Program-made: the position numbers and the translations under genes
Assembly (NCBI GenBank): GCA_026874595.1
Contig: CM049306.1
Span: 38,440,019 to 38,504,018, forward strand
DNA: 64,000 nt
Direction of reading: 5' to 3'
Source of the DNA: Sipunculus nudus
Lineage: Eukaryota > Annelida > Sipuncula > Golfingiida > Sipunculidae
The notes under the pieces: generated by a model
What the model saw: only the letters and a program-made list of their open reading frames with translations
Database searches by the model: none
Told to the model about the DNA's origin: nothing
Shown: positions 36,876-50,400 of the stretch, piece by piece
Numbering within the stretch: the first letter of the stretch is position 1
Layout: every line of letters starts with the position of its first letter

Positions 36876-37750
36876 AGGATTGTCGTCGATTCTGGTATTA
36901 TATGTTTAAAATATGACATCACAGCTGGCTTTGTGTATAGGTCATTTTATGGGGCCTGCTTGTAACCATCCTTGCTCAATAAGTAATGCATTCTCAAATC
37001 TCTATGCATATTATTATTCAATATTCAAAATTTATTTTACGAAATAAAGCAGAGGTTAGGTACACTATGACACAAATTAATGCAGTTATTAAATGTGCCT
37101 TCACCTTCTTTTGAATAATAAACAGAGATCGATTTAGCAATTTGTTTGATAAATGATGTGTATATAGAGTAGTCTGTGATCATTGTGTGCAACAGTGGTG
37201 CACACCTCATAAAATGCAAAGACTAGTTTTCTGTTCTGAGAAGTGCATCTAGTAATTAGTGCAAAAGTCAGTCATTGCACACAGTAATACATTTCTGTGT
37301 TCAGAAAGTGGACAGAATTGTTAAATTTTATAATTATAATATTAATGATCAGCTAACCATTAGAAGTTAATATTGGGAGTCCCCATAAGGCTGTTTCAAA
37401 TTTTATAATCTGTATACATGCATGGATTAGTATATATGTGCTGAGAGTCTACAAGGGCTGGTAAGGCTGTTTAAAGGTTGCGAGTCTCTCTAATGTTTAT
37501 ATTAGAAGTTAATGGTTGTGGGACTGAGCAAGTAAAGAGACTCCTTATAGATTCTCAACCATTAACGAATTCCAGTTTTACTTAAATACTATATCACAGT
37601 GCTATGTCACAGTGGTAACAGTGGTGATGATGACAGTGCTTCACCCAGCACAGATTTTCTTTTCCACATATTTGAAATCTAATGAGGTGCGGAATCTCAT
37701 GTTTGGATGATATCTGTCCATCTCTGTATCCTGAACATACATTTTAAATA

Positions 37751-38103
37751 CAGTGAAATCTCACTAACATGAAAACCTGTGGAACCAGCCAAGGCTCTGC
37801 AGCCTGAACACACAGTGAAATACAGTTAATCTCACTAACACGACCACCCACAGGACCAACCAGAGTGGTCAAGTCAGTGGGGTGGTCAAGTTAGTGTGGT
37901 GGTCAAGTTAGTGGGATGGTCAAGTTAGTGGGGTGGATAAGTTAGTGGGGTTGTCAAGTTAGTGGGGTGGTCAAGTTTGTGGGTTGGTCGTGTTGGTAGG
38001 AGGTTTTTATGATGATTTTCATATTTCCGGGACCAAACCAGTGGTCATCTTAGGGGGTGGTTGTGATAACGGGTTCAATTGGTTGCTAGGTGAGATTTCA
38101 CTG
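37751..38103. mobile_element. TA-flanked MITE-like element, 353 bp, with internal minisatellite
   Basis: CAGTGAAATCTCAC at the left and GTGAGATTTCACTG at the right are a perfect 14-bp terminal inverted repeat with TA on both sides. Inside is a run of about six 'gtggtcaagttagtggg' units (about 37,880-37,990) and a nested second start-like copy (about 37,812). Confidence 0.85.
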
Positions 38104-41100
38104 TACATTTAAACCAAATCAGTCATAATTAAAATATACAGGAATGAATGCTGAAGTATACTTATAAACTTATTATATGGTTTACTTTGTATCATGCATT
38201 ATATTTGTAAAGATTGCACACACCTTCAGAAACTATTTGTGTAACAGCTAGGAGAGAGAAATAGGGGTTTTAGATACATTTATCAAGTTTTATTGTAATT
38301 ATGTTTTCATTTAAACTGCACATCTGCACTCTAGAAACTGACAGGTTACACAACAGTTTCATATTAGTATATTATAGATAGTAGGCTGAGTAGTTGCTGT
38401 ATTTCTGCACATAATGCCACATACACATTTGGTTCATACTACTTGTGCTGATCAGTATTTTGAAACAGTTATTGTTATAGTTAAGCATATCAAATGAATA
38501 TATCAGATTTCATATGGTTGATAATGAAAGCCTGCTATATTTTAATACTTTAGGATCCTTGCCTTCTGGGCAAGCTGTTTGTTCCTGGTGTTGTCATGCA
38601 AAAATATGCAAATTCCTGGCTTAGCTATTGCAAATTTATTTTATTTTCAGCCTGGTTGAAAGTTCAAGTGTTAAGTACTGAATCTAGAAAACTGTAGTTG
38701 GCCTTATATTTGCGAGTATAAAATTTTGCCATTTCCAATTTTTCAGTATTTTGTGGATATTTTATTTGTATTAATTATTTAATATGCTTACATATCTTTA
38801 CACTTTGGTAAGAGTTGAAATGCTTGTTCATTAAATACCAGGTACCGGGTACTAGATCCCATTTTATTCATAATATCAATCCTTGATATGGATAACACAA
38901 TAATTTTGTTAATATATATAATACAAATCTTTTAAATTTTTAGACACAATAGGTATAGATAATGTTTATGAGACGCAAGTGAGGCTTCAGTATAAAACAA
39001 ATGTTCACCAGTGTAGTTGGGCATCTTATTCACAAAGATGTTATATTCGGAATATTTTTACTGTTACAAATGTCTCAGATTTGAAACAGACTCAGTATAG
39101 CTCTATTGGCTTGCATTGTTGATGATGTTTGTCATCATTTTGTTGTCTTGCACAAGTGATAATGCTGTATGACAAATCCATATGCACATGGTTGATAAAG
39201 CATAAATATAATAGTATGCAAGTGGTGCTATTGAATACAGTACTGTTGCAATACAATTATGCAAATGTCTATGTTTGATTGAGTGCTACAATTATTTATA
39301 ACTTTATGACATTCTTATGTATGTACTATGTATATTGAGACTGCTTAATTGCTTGCCACAAGCTGTATGAAAATGGAAACTCATTTATTCCTTTATAAAG
39401 TTTCCTCAAGAAACAAATTTTAATGCCCATGTTAATGGTCACTATCAAACAATAGAATAATATATCAGTGGATAACATGTTTTTAGGAATTGTTTTAAAG
39501 GCTGTATGAAATTGTAATATAATTTGTTTCTGGAAATTTAAAAAAAATGAGTTTGAAAGCATTATTAATTGGAAAAGGTTGCTACTTGCTATTTTTTTTT
39601 CATCTGCTTTTTATTTAGCAAATAAAACTAATCTTTAAGAATAAAAGGTTTTATCCTCATGGTTTCTTTGTATCTGCAAGCTTAAATTCCATAACATGTC
39701 CTGTATGTGTGGTTAGATTGATGGACAACTAACTCAAGGTACAACTCCACTGTATATGGTGTAAGTTTTAGTTTAAAACTGCACAATTTCTTAACTTTAT
39801 GTTCCCTATGCAAGTTATCAGAAATTAATTGATTGGAAGGTACATAAGCTTAGGTGTTTAAATCTTGTCAGTTTTGTCAGATTCAGTGTCTCTTTAATTA
39901 TTGAAGGTAAGAGCACAGGTAAACCTGTGAACTGACCAAATTTTAACATTATCATTTATTTTTGTGCAGATAATTCATAGGTTGTGAATAAAACATTGCC
40001 AGATCATGCAGGAATTTTATACAAATTTTGTATCAGTATGTTTTCAAGATAATTAACAATAAATTATTTTTACTTTCAATGTTGACTTTGTTTATGAATT
40101 GAATAAAATAATACTATTTATACAGAAAATACAGCATACACTGCAGAGGATTTATAGCACTGCATGCCCATATGAGTGATTAAGGAACAAGTCATGTATG
40201 ATATAAAAATAATGTCACTGTGACCTAGTTTATGGAGTGAAACTTATTAAGCTAATAAAGCACACAAACTCTGAAAGAACATAAAGCCATGACTCAAGTC
40301 AGCTGACTTTGTCTTGCTAAACTATAATGGTGGGTCTTTGCTGTCATCCTTCAGTCCATTCATCCAGTAGCAATAGCAGGACATCAGTTTTAATATTGTA
40401 CCAAGAATGTTCTTCCAAAACATCCAGACAGGTCTTTGAGATTAGGTATTTGGTCACAGTGATCTATGTTCTCAGCTATACAGTGATAACATAGTTTTAA
40501 TACTCCCTGAAAGTCAGGCTCGATGTTAAATACAGTTGAACCCCTTTGATCTTGCACCATCGGCGATGACAAATTTTACCAGATAACACATTTTGTCGGA
40601 TTATGTATAAAGGACATTCCAAGCAGAATACACACTACTCAGGAGAGAGCAATGCTTACTGCACCTTAAATAATTAATTAAAAATGAATTATATATAAAT
40701 TTAAAAACAAGCAGAATGCCTGCATTACGTCTCAATTTAACAAAGTCACGCTTGCTGAAATCCTGGGTCATCTACACATCTGTACCTGGCAGCATGCAAA
40801 ATATGATCGGAACAAGACTGGCTAAACCAGCTCATCACACATCACAGATTTGATATTTCACTATAACCAATTTTAATAAAAAAAGAAAATTGGGATGAAA
40901 CCACCAGTGTCTCAAAAAATAATCCCTAGAACTCCCTTTCTCTACCGGTAATTCACTTTTAAATGAAGATGGTAATTTAGCTTTGCTAGTCATCACCTGA
41001 TCTGCCTGTGGCCATTCTCACTTGAATGTGTAGTGTACCTTTTCCAAATATCATGTTTCAAATTTGTTTCACCATATTTTAGGGTGATTGAAAGTTATAG

Positions 41101-42002
41101 AAAAAAATTATATATTTTTTATTTTAGTATATTATTTGCCCAAGAAAATCACAATGAATTTTACATCAGTGACCAGTCACCAATAGAAAAGATTAAGGAA
41201 ATTAAAGGAAAAGATACACATACAAGCACAAATTTATTATGTTATAAGCAAGCAAGTTCTCATAAATAGACATGTATAGATAATCTGTGAAAAGCTGCAT
41301 TCATATACATTAAAAAATCATATATTATAATAAATAAGAAGCAATCAATAATCAAGCTTTAGAGAGAAAAAAGTCATTACAATATATCTGTAAAGTAAAA
41401 AATATCCTGTAAAAAGTATCACTTATTTAATATTTGGCAAATATATCACCTCTGAATTTTACGTACATAAAAATCTTCCCTTACACAGTAAGGAATAGTA
41501 CAATCTATATTATTATTCATATCTAATAGTTCCTCAATAGAGGTTTAACCTAACATGCTAACTAGTTCTAACTCCAAACATAATTTTAATTTAATTTATA
41601 TCTAAACCTGAATATAAAAAAGGCAAGGGCTTAATAAAACTGCAGTCCATAAGTATACTTGTACATTAGTGTTCTAACCTTTATCCCATAACACCAAATG
41701 GATGTTCAAAATTATATAGTCCTAACATATTTAAGAAAAAGGATATGTTTTTTTGTACATGAAGCATATAATGTAGATTCTGTTACACAAGCGAAATCCC
41801 AAGCACATATTTTAAGTTGAGAAAAATATGAAATATTGTCCAGCTTCATGGTATATGGGTTTTAGATGTGTTTGAAAGCTCAGCCCTTCATGAAAAATCA
41901 ATGGCAACCAGTGATTGCATGTTTTTTCTAATATTTTGTTTACATTTTATGTAAGCATTTATCATCAGTCATCAAACAAAAAAATCCAGGAATTTCTACA
42001 TA

Positions 42003-42113
42003 GAGTGAAACCTGTGTCATAATTAGACAGATCAGTTATAACCAATGTGAAAGTTTTCAGTTCACTCAAGGGTGGTCGTAATAGACAGGTGGTCTTTCAG
42101 ACAGGTTAAACTG
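42003..42113. mobile_element. Short MITE-like element, 111 bp
   Basis: GAGTGAAACCTGTG to GACAGGTTAAACTG, flanked by TA. An internally deleted relative of the copies at 25,404 and 30,937. Confidence 0.65.
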
Positions 42114-42768
42114 TACCTCTAATTATGAACAATCATATCATCTAGCCTCAGTACATTAATGTATTTTAATTAATTCACAGTACAATAATGATAGAAGCAT
42201 TAAAGATGAATATCACATTTACCTACAACATAAACCTGTATTATTACAGTGCAGAAAGGTCAGTAAAACACCATGTATCCTTAAATAAAATTTCTGCAGA
42301 AGTGGTTATCACATGAACAATACTATTTAAAGGTGCCCATTCACTTACCTTTTGAAAAAGAATTTATGTGATTTCTGGTTTACTTGGTGTATATATATAT
42401 ATGATCTATGGGTTATTTTGGTTGTGAAAAGTTCTTATAAGGCCTTTATGAAGGATGTTATGAATTTTTTTATCAACAACATGTTTGTAAACATGGCATT
42501 GTTGACAAATGGGAAAAACATGTAACCTAAGGTGGTAGGACCAAGGTTGCATATATGCAGAGGTAGAAAGGTCACGTGTGGCAAAACTATATTTGCAAAG
42601 CTTTGGCTTATATGACTTGCTGCTAGATGCCCTTGTTGAATTTGTTTTATTTTTGCAGCTCCCACACATTATATAACACGTTGATATTAATGAAACAAGC
42701 AGCAGGTGTATGGTAATATCCATGTTTTCTTACCTATTTTTATAAAAGCTCCAAGGTATAATCTTTAG

Positions 42769-42774
42769 TTTATT
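42769..42774 (-). terminator. Candidate polyadenylation signal of the ASB-type gene
   Basis: AATAAA on the minus strand, about 165 bp past the stop codon. Confidence 0.4.
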
Positions 42775-42937
42775 AAGGTCAGTTAGGTGATTGGGCCCCT
42801 TTAATTTTTTTCTCAATTGGATTGTGTACTTTCCAGTTTCCAATGACATACTTTTACAATTTATGCACCTAATTAGCATATGTAACCTGTAACTACACAC
42901 TTAAATCCTGTCATGCAATGCTTTTAAAAATTGTAAA

Positions 42938-43990
42938 CTACATGATTTTCAGCCCTTTCAAGTCTCCTAAACAAAGGAACTGTATCACAGAGCCAGGTAT
43001 ATCTAATTTCTTAAGGCTACTTTGTACTGGAGATTGTACACAGTTTCTAATGGCCTTCCTGCAGCATCTCTGCAGTGATAGTGGTCCCTGAGCACAGGTT
43101 GTGAGGTATTTCAAAATACCACGTTCACTTACATGATACACAATTGAACAATCTTTAATTAACTGCCTCAATGGTCCTAGATCTGAGTCACTTTCTATGA
43201 GTAGTGCCACCAGGTTAAACTCTTGCTTTACAATGGCTAGATGTAACAAAGATATATCATCTAATGATGCATTTGGATCTGCATTATGCTGGAGGAGAAT
43301 GGAAGATCCTTCTTCATCACCTTGTAACACACAAGCAACTAACGGTGGATGTTTATTTCCTGCGACTGCGTTAGGGTTGGCACCATGAGATAACAGCATT
43401 TCCATAATGGTGTAATTTTTATGAAGGGTTGCAAGATATAATGGGGAAACCATGTCATCAGACTTTGGCTCAACTGAGGCACCATTTTGTAGAAGTGTTT
43501 CTAAAATTAATGTGTGTCCACCTATACTTGCAAGCATCACTGGTGTCCTCCCATCTTCTGTGGTAGCTTTTACATCAGCCCCATGGTCTAGTAAATAATA
43601 AAGTACCTGGCAATCATTGTACATCACAGCATAATGCAAGGCTTGACAGCCATCTGTATAAACATGGTTGACATCATTACTGCTGACAAATATCAATGCT
43701 GTTTCTGTGTGACGGTTTGCCAGGGCAAGTTGCAGAGGTGTCACGCCCTGGTCGTCTGTAATACTTGAATTTGCCCCATACTGTAATAATAAACTCACAA
43801 TCTCTGGTGACCCGACTGCCCAGTGTAATGCTGTTCTCCCCTCCTCTCCTTTGTGGTTGATGTCTAAAAGGTTCTGTGAAGCCAACAGGAGTTTCACTGC
43901 TCTCACCTCTTTTTTGAACACTGCTGCCACCAGCAGCGCATAACCTGTGGCTTTATCAAACATTCTTAATGTTTTCTTTTTGAGCTTCAT
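42938..43990 (-). CDS. Ankyrin-repeat and SOCS-box protein (ASB-type ubiquitin ligase substrate receptor)
   Basis: An uninterrupted 350-codon frame. Seven to eight ankyrin repeats cover residues about 14-272, with good TALHWAV, TPLQLAL, ALHYAV, TPVMLAS, SPLYLAT and LLHLAI cores and GANPN/GADV turns. Residues about 302-343 are a SOCS box: GPLSLQRCCRKAI fits the elongin-binding BC-box pattern S-L-x3-C-x3-(A/I/L/V), and LDIPGSVIQFL sits where the family has its Cul5-box LPLP-like motif. In ASB proteins the ankyrin part chooses the target and the SOCS box joins elongin B/C and CUL5-RBX2. I cannot place it in a numbered ASB subfamily; the target is unknown. It is intronless here, which may mean an old retrocopy or simply a single coding exon. 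Conservation of all domains argues that it is functional. Confidence 0.9.
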   Translation of the reverse strand: MKLKKKTLRMFDKATGYALLVAAVFKKEVRAVKLLLASQNLLDINHKGEEGRTALHWAVGSPEIVSLLLQYGANSSITDDQGVTPLQLALANRHTETALIFVSSNDVNHVYTDGCQALHYAVMYNDCQVLYYLLDHGADVKATTEDGRTPVMLASIGGHTLILETLLQNGASVEPKSDDMVSPLYLATLHKNYTIMEMLLSHGANPNAVAGNKHPPLVACVLQGDEEGSSILLQHNADPNASLDDISLLHLAIVKQEFNLVALLIESDSDLGPLRQLIKDCSIVYHVSERGILKYLTTCAQGPLSLQRCCRKAIRNCVQSPVQSSLKKLDIPGSVIQFLCLGDLKGLKIM

Positions 43991-45128
43991 ATCATGGAAT
44001 AATTATTCTTAAGCTTTCAAAGACCGAGGTTGTTTAACTAATAAAGGCAACTTTTGGTCAAGACAGTGATTTAGGCAAATCAAACAGTTATTCCTTTTGA
44101 CATACTTTCATCCTCACAGTAAGGTGTCAGTCACTTGTTTTAACTCACAGTAGCTTACACTGGTTTGAGATACCTTAGATCCTACTCACTCTGCTGAAGA
44201 CATGGTCGTGTATAAAATAAATACCTCCAAGTATTAACAACCAGTTTCATGATGATCTCATGGAGATTATACACAAGTTACATACATATAATCCCTGTTC
44301 TTATCCACAGAGCCCTGTTCCAGATCCATGCTTCCCTCAAGCTGTTCCCAGTCCCTTTCTGAAACACATGGTGACTCACAATGAACAGTGAATATAAATA
44401 TTAATGTTTCTAATCAATAAACATAATTTGTGTATTTGTCTGCCTTAATTATTTGTTTATAGACAAAATAAATTTGTCAAAATTTCAAAGACTTGGTCAC
44501 ATGCTTTTCCATTTTTACATACTGCGTCGAGTATATGACGCAGCCTGCTTTTAAGACATGGCAATAATCTATTCAGTAAGACATATTCCACAAAGCACTT
44601 CTACACTAAAGGCAATTTACAAATATTCTTTGGCAAATCAATGCTTTATAGGAATTATGTCATATGTGTTTAAGAGGACCAAGAATGTTAATTATTGGGT
44701 CTCTCTCACAGCCTGCGACGAGTGAAAGAACAGCAATCCACAAGAAGCAAAATCAATAATGTATGAACATGAATGAAGTTGGGAGCCGGTATCATGCCAC
44801 AGCATACAATACAATACAATTGTTTCGTGACAACAACTGTCATTATGCGAATCACTAACCTAATATACCCACATAATAACGATTACGATATCAGTAACAA
44901 AGAATAAACATTCACCCCTTATTTTCTCAAACAGTTAGTTTAACTGGCTGACTAACCGTGAATTTGCTCGTTCATGGACGGAGTCTTGGAATGTCATCTT
45001 CTTCTGGAATATGCCACGCCCACCTGTCAAGGGCGCAGACATGTTGGAAATTCCCGGATATCGATGCCCTCTCTGATTTGCTAATCAAATGAATCAACTG
45101 AGGGAATCCCGTGACGTCAGACGTCAGT
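43991..45128. promoter_or_regulatory. Shared intergenic region, possible bidirectional promoter
   Basis: The stretch separates the starts of the minus-strand ASB-type gene and the plus-strand RNF4-like gene. Near the right end are TGACGTCA (45,112-45,119, a consensus CRE), an overlapping second GACGTCAG, and a GCCACGCCCACC box (45,013-45,024). The left two thirds are AT-rich with no visible signal. Bidirectional use is an inference from geometry. Confidence 0.4.
45112..45126. promoter_or_regulatory. CRE/ATF site and adjacent half-repeat
   Basis: TGACGTCA is the perfect CREB/ATF palindrome; GACGTCA repeats immediately after. It lies 49 bp before the ATG at 45,168. Confidence 0.55.
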
Positions 45129-45167
45129 ATGAGGACAACCCTGGGTCTGAAAGGTTGCACTTCGAAT

Positions 45168-45176
45168 ATGAGCGCA
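45168..45176 (+). CDS. RNF4: RNF4-like exon 1 (predicted start Met-Ser-Ala)
   Basis: ATGAGCGCA followed by a good donor GTGAGT, phase 0, as the next exon needs. An in-frame ATG at 45,129 precedes it. Chosen because RNF4 starts Met-Ser and because a CRE and CpG-richer sequence sit just upstream. No homology evidence is possible for three codons. Confidence 0.5.
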
Positions 45177-47373
45177 GTGAGTTTATGTTTATTATGACCT
45201 GTTTGAACTGCATCCATTAAGATGATCTAATGCATATTGAAAAATAATTCACCGGTTACTTTATTTATGATATGGATAGAATATTTAGGTCTTTATAATA
45301 TTAAGGCGTATACTTCTCTTTCTTTTTATACGTGTTGCCACAACTGTCATCACTGGTCATTGTGTCAACTTCGAGTTGGACCCAGTTGTGGCTCTATGGC
45401 TGGTATTCACAGAGCCACCACCTCCATCTTCGTTTAACTGGCGGATGAATGCTGCGCAGCCCTTGTGTGACCCATTGAGCTGGCCAGTAGTTACACACTA
45501 AATGTTTCAGCTGCGAAGTGCAGCATTTTCATGCACTCCATCCGCTAGATAAATATCACTATCAGCTGGGGGTATGTGGCTCTGTGTCAACCACAGCACA
45601 GACGCTTGAATCCCTGTTGGTACAAAAATTAGTTTTATTAGTCTTTATATTTCTTGTTTTTAGTCAGTCAAAAGGTGACAAAAAATTATATGGCTTTTTT
45701 AGCAAGGACAGCTACACACATGTTGGCATGCTACTGGATGCTATATGTAAATATATTGTGTTAACTTAACATTATTAGAATTATTTCATTTAATACTCAA
45801 AATAAATACTAGTTCTTGCCTTGGGTCTTTGTAAACTATAACAAGTTGTTCTGCCAAAGGGTGGATTCTGGCGCTGTATCAACAAGCACCAGGCGTATCA
45901 GCGGCATCCCTCTGTGCCTTTGACCAGTGAGTTTTATGACCCCTGTCAGCAACATTCGACACTGCTAGACCTGGAGTTATAACTCCATTTATGGAACCTC
46001 CTTGTGGTGTAACCACCTCCTGAAGCTGGTTACGCTTTACTTGGCAAAGCATAGGAATATATTCCTGTTCATGCACACTAACAGTTTTTGTCCATCAGTG
46101 GAGGTGCAAATAAGAACCTACCCAAGTATTTGAAGGACAAATTTATACACACTCCTTTGCCCAACTGATTGCTTTGTCTTTATGTCCTGGCCTTGTGCCC
46201 TGCACATGTTGTCCTCAAAATTGGTACATAACTTGTTTCAACCAAGTTCTTAGACGGGCCGAAAACCAGCAACCTTGACCAGGATCTTCATGGTCAAATA
46301 AGCTGAATTATAGTCAGCCTTGTGAACACAATAACTTATGAAATATTGCATATTTTCCCATTAGATTCCAGACATAGGGTAATAGTAATAAGTTATAGTA
46401 ATAGTAATAGAACCAAAAAATTGAGCTGTAATGGAAATAGTAAAAGCAACAGAAGGCAAAGTAATAGAGTAATAAATAATACTTTCTATTACTTCCCTTT
46501 TGCTACTAGGTCATTAAGCATATGAACAAATATCTATGTTCTGGTCCAGTGTTTGCCTAGGATATGCCTTTTGTTAATGCAATCAGTGGCCAACTATATA
46601 AAGGTTGTGACCATTGGTGCCTATTACAAAAGAGTACTGGGCAGAGCAGGTTTCAGGCCATAAGCCACCTGGCTCCATCTCCATGGATCCACAGGGATAA
46701 ACAGAGGCACTGTTTCTCTAGAGGGATAGATACATAGTATATATTACTGTTGTGAAATGTAAATTATAATTTACAATTATGAATCAGTATGCATATTCTG
46801 AAGTGTGCAGACTCCAATTAAATTAGGTTAAGAGCTTTGAAGGAAATGAGTCCTTCAACTTTGTTGATTAAAATGTAACCAACCTTCCTAGACTTAATAT
46901 AACCAACTACCAGGAGTTAAGATTTTAACAATTTGGATTGCAATAAGGCACACACACACACACACTAACACAAACATTTATCATACTGAACTGAAAACAA
47001 CAGTGATTAGTCCATTTATGATAACTTAGTAGTGTTTCACCACCTGAAAAGTAAATTGTGTAATATATTTCTGTATAAAATATACCTGTTCAGAACTTTA
47101 ATCTTCCAAATATAAAAAAGCACTAATTTACAGAGTGTGTTACAAGATGGCACATGCAAAAGTGGTATCTACAAAAATGGCACACACAAAAATGGCACAG
47201 ACAATGACAAAAATAGCACATTTGCAATATGAAGACCAAATAATTACATGCTATTACATTTAACACATTTCTTAAAGAACATAGAACTTTGAAATATTTT
47301 ATTATTTTAAAATACCTTTATGACCAAATATATTCTCAATATTTGCACTTTTCATATCTGTATACATATTATG

Positions 47374-47438
<65 letters not shown>

Positions 47439-50400
47439 GTTAACTCCCTCAAACTTATGATGGTCAAATTGTTTCTAAAATAATTTAATAAAACACTAGA
47501 AAAATGTGTTTAGATATGATAACAGCAAAATACTAAAACATTTCTATAATTACAAAACATTTTTCATATGAGAAAGCAGACAGGTCCGAAGAAAAATTAC
47601 TGCAAATATGTCATTTACATTGATCAGTTATATGTAACAGAGGGGTGTCACTGCACCAAGTGAATTTAATGAAGCTGCTTGAACAACCAACCATGGACTG
47701 AAAAAAATGGTCATGTTATGAGAAGCATCATAGATCCTTAACATATATCATAATATTATAAATATTAACAATATATTCTTTAAGAAGTATTGGAGGTTAT
47801 AATATTCAATTATTCTAGATAATATATATTCTTAAACATTATTATGAAACTATATGTTATAACAAGTGATTTCATTTAAATGTCTGATACATTTAATAAT
47901 TTTCAAAGATGTATGTGCATCTATGGTCCTCATTTTGCAAATATGCCATTTTTGTTATTTTCTCACTTGTACAATATTTGTCTGTGATATTTTTGCATGT
48001 GCCATTTTTGCATGTTCCCTTTTTGATGTTCTTTAATTTATATACCATATCCAGTGATTGTAATACTTTGAAATTTTCACCTTTCCAGCAGAAAGGCATT
48101 AATGCAGGTTTACCTTTCTGCAGAAAAATTTGCCTTTCCACAAAAGATGCATCTTACCATTATATCAAACTTTCAGTCACATTTCGCTCTGTGTAAACCT
48201 GATTCTGTCATCTTACAAGTTACATGCCATCCTAAATGCACACTTGCATGCAAAAGGACTATAGTGGAAAACATCTAGTGGTTCACCTTTCCAACGGATT
48301 CGTACAAAATGAAAAATGCCTTTCTCTGCACATTTCCATGTCTGAGACAGGCAGAAAGGCATTATTATGACCCATGATATCCTTTTATAATAGTAATAGT
48401 AATCGAAACCCAAGTAATAGTAATAGTAATATCAGAAATTGAAAGTAATAGTTATAGTAATAGTAAAAGTCATAGAACATATTAATAAACTCCATGTCTG
48501 TCGTATTCGACCCACAAGTTGTTTCCACAGAGTTTTCAGAACAATAATGTGGGTACCAGTGACCTTGACCTTGATCTCTTCAAGGTCAGATTTGCGCAAT
48601 TCTAGGATTATTGTCACCCCCACAACTTTGGTATTATTGCAGATTTTTTCTACACATTTGAGACACCAGATCTTTTTGGCAAAATCTCAGAGGAATTTGA
48701 AAACTGGTGACCTTGGTCTTGATCTTCAAGGTCGAATTTGCTGAAAATAAGAATCATTGTTTTGAGATCATGCAAATTTTACCCCTAATGTTTTTGGATG
48801 GCCCTGGGGGGGGGAGGGAGAGAGGTATATTTCGTCATTACTTCGATAGGATTTATATTGCTTTGTAAGTTGGTCCTAAGGTGTCAAAACAGGTGTCTGT
48901 TTCTGCTATATTGTATTGTTTTGAATAACCTGCTTCAACATAGATTTAATATCCCCATCATGTGTGTAAAAAAATAGGCCTGTAAATTGTAAGGGGCCTT
49001 AGAATCATTTCAGTTATCAATTCTTTACCTTTTGATTCAATTCTTACTTGGGTATTAAATTTCAGACTTTAAAAAAAAAATAAAAGCAATTTTTGCAAAA
49101 TGGATTATAGCAAATTTCAGTAAATAAAAAAATGTAGCTTTCCCTCTGTTTGTCACTGCCTTGTATGTTTCTTTGCAAGTGGAGTGGTCTACCAGCGAAT
49201 GTTTTAATAGATTCAGGGCACATACGAGTTAAAGAACTTCATCATCACGAACTGCTCTGTCAGATTTGAGAGCTCACATAGGACTTAGGGATGGTACATG
49301 CAAACAAAAAATAATCTTCTAAATGAATCAATACAGAGGTTAATAATCAATTACAATTTAATCCAGAGCTTGCAATTCCATTTTTCGATGCATTGTTACA
49401 CCCCTATAAAAAAATCGTGAGGGTATCACAGTAGCTCATGATTCATTCATATTATTATCTTATTCTTCATTCAAGAGACTTTTAGAACAAAAAGTCACAG
49501 TCTTATTTTTTATTAAACAATCTATTAGCCTGATTACAAAAGAATTCATTTAAAGTACAGATTTTGTTTGTTTTTGTGTAGATCCAGAACAGAAGACGAC
49601 GACGTCGATCGTCAGGAAGAGCAGGTGTTCGCAGGGCTCGTGTTACAAGACCAATCCGTGAACAGCCAGAATCCATTGATGTTGACAGCATAGCAGGTTT
49701 CCATACTATTAATAGATTAGAAAGAAAACCCTGTAACCCAGAAACTCGAGCAACTTGAAATAGATTAGCTAGATCTACCAGTAACACTGAATCCTGTAGT
49801 GTTGTTTATCTGTATGTAGTTATTTAATTGATCCTGCAAATTTGTATGCTTACATTTTTTTGTATTCATGCAGCCTTATTTCCTTCTTACTAATGTGTAG
49901 TGTGTACATGAGATAAGAACAGTCACTACTCATCACATTTTATTTGTCCATCTTTTTATGCAGTCAGTTCCTAGTCTGGTAACTCATATCAAGCACTAAA
50001 ATCCCAACTGAGCTGTCTAATTCAGGTGATGTAAGGATGACGTATAACTTTTATAAACAGGTCAGTGGATGACACTTAATATTTATAAACAATTCAGCTG
50101 ATGTAAGCAGTGATGGAGCACTTGTGTTTGGACTACAGTTCACGGTAGTCCACTTTTTAAGGGACTTGGACTAAAACTTGGACTTGATTGTCCCAGTATC
50201 AGACTTGGACTCAGAGGTAAGGACTTGAGAAATTAGAGTCCATGCATCTTGAGTCCAGCAGAAGGAAAGCTCTGCCAAATACCACAAAGACATTTATATT
50301 CATGTGTGAACTACTAACAAAATAGTATAAAAAAGGCTATGTGCCAAGCTTAAGGTCTACATCAGGAGCTTAATGTATTATAATAAACCGGTTAAAGGCA

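Larger units (their letters stand above)
36876..42937. other. Region between the NPF-tail gene and the ASB-type gene
   Basis: Probably contains the 3' UTR of the NPF-tail gene at its left end and of the minus-strand ASB-type gene at its right end (AATAAA on the minus strand at 42,769-42,774). It also holds TA-flanked elements at 37,751-38,103 and 42,003-42,113. No further gene is supported. Confidence 0.6.

Noticed and set aside
40528-40560. TACAGTTGAACCCC resembling another CAGT-ended element
   Set aside because: No matching complementary end found nearby, so a complete element cannot be supported.
44972-45217. 81-residue minus-strand frame in the shared promoter region
   Set aside because: No recognisable domain, and it overlaps the CRE and the predicted first exon of the RNF4-like gene; likely chance in GC-richer DNA.
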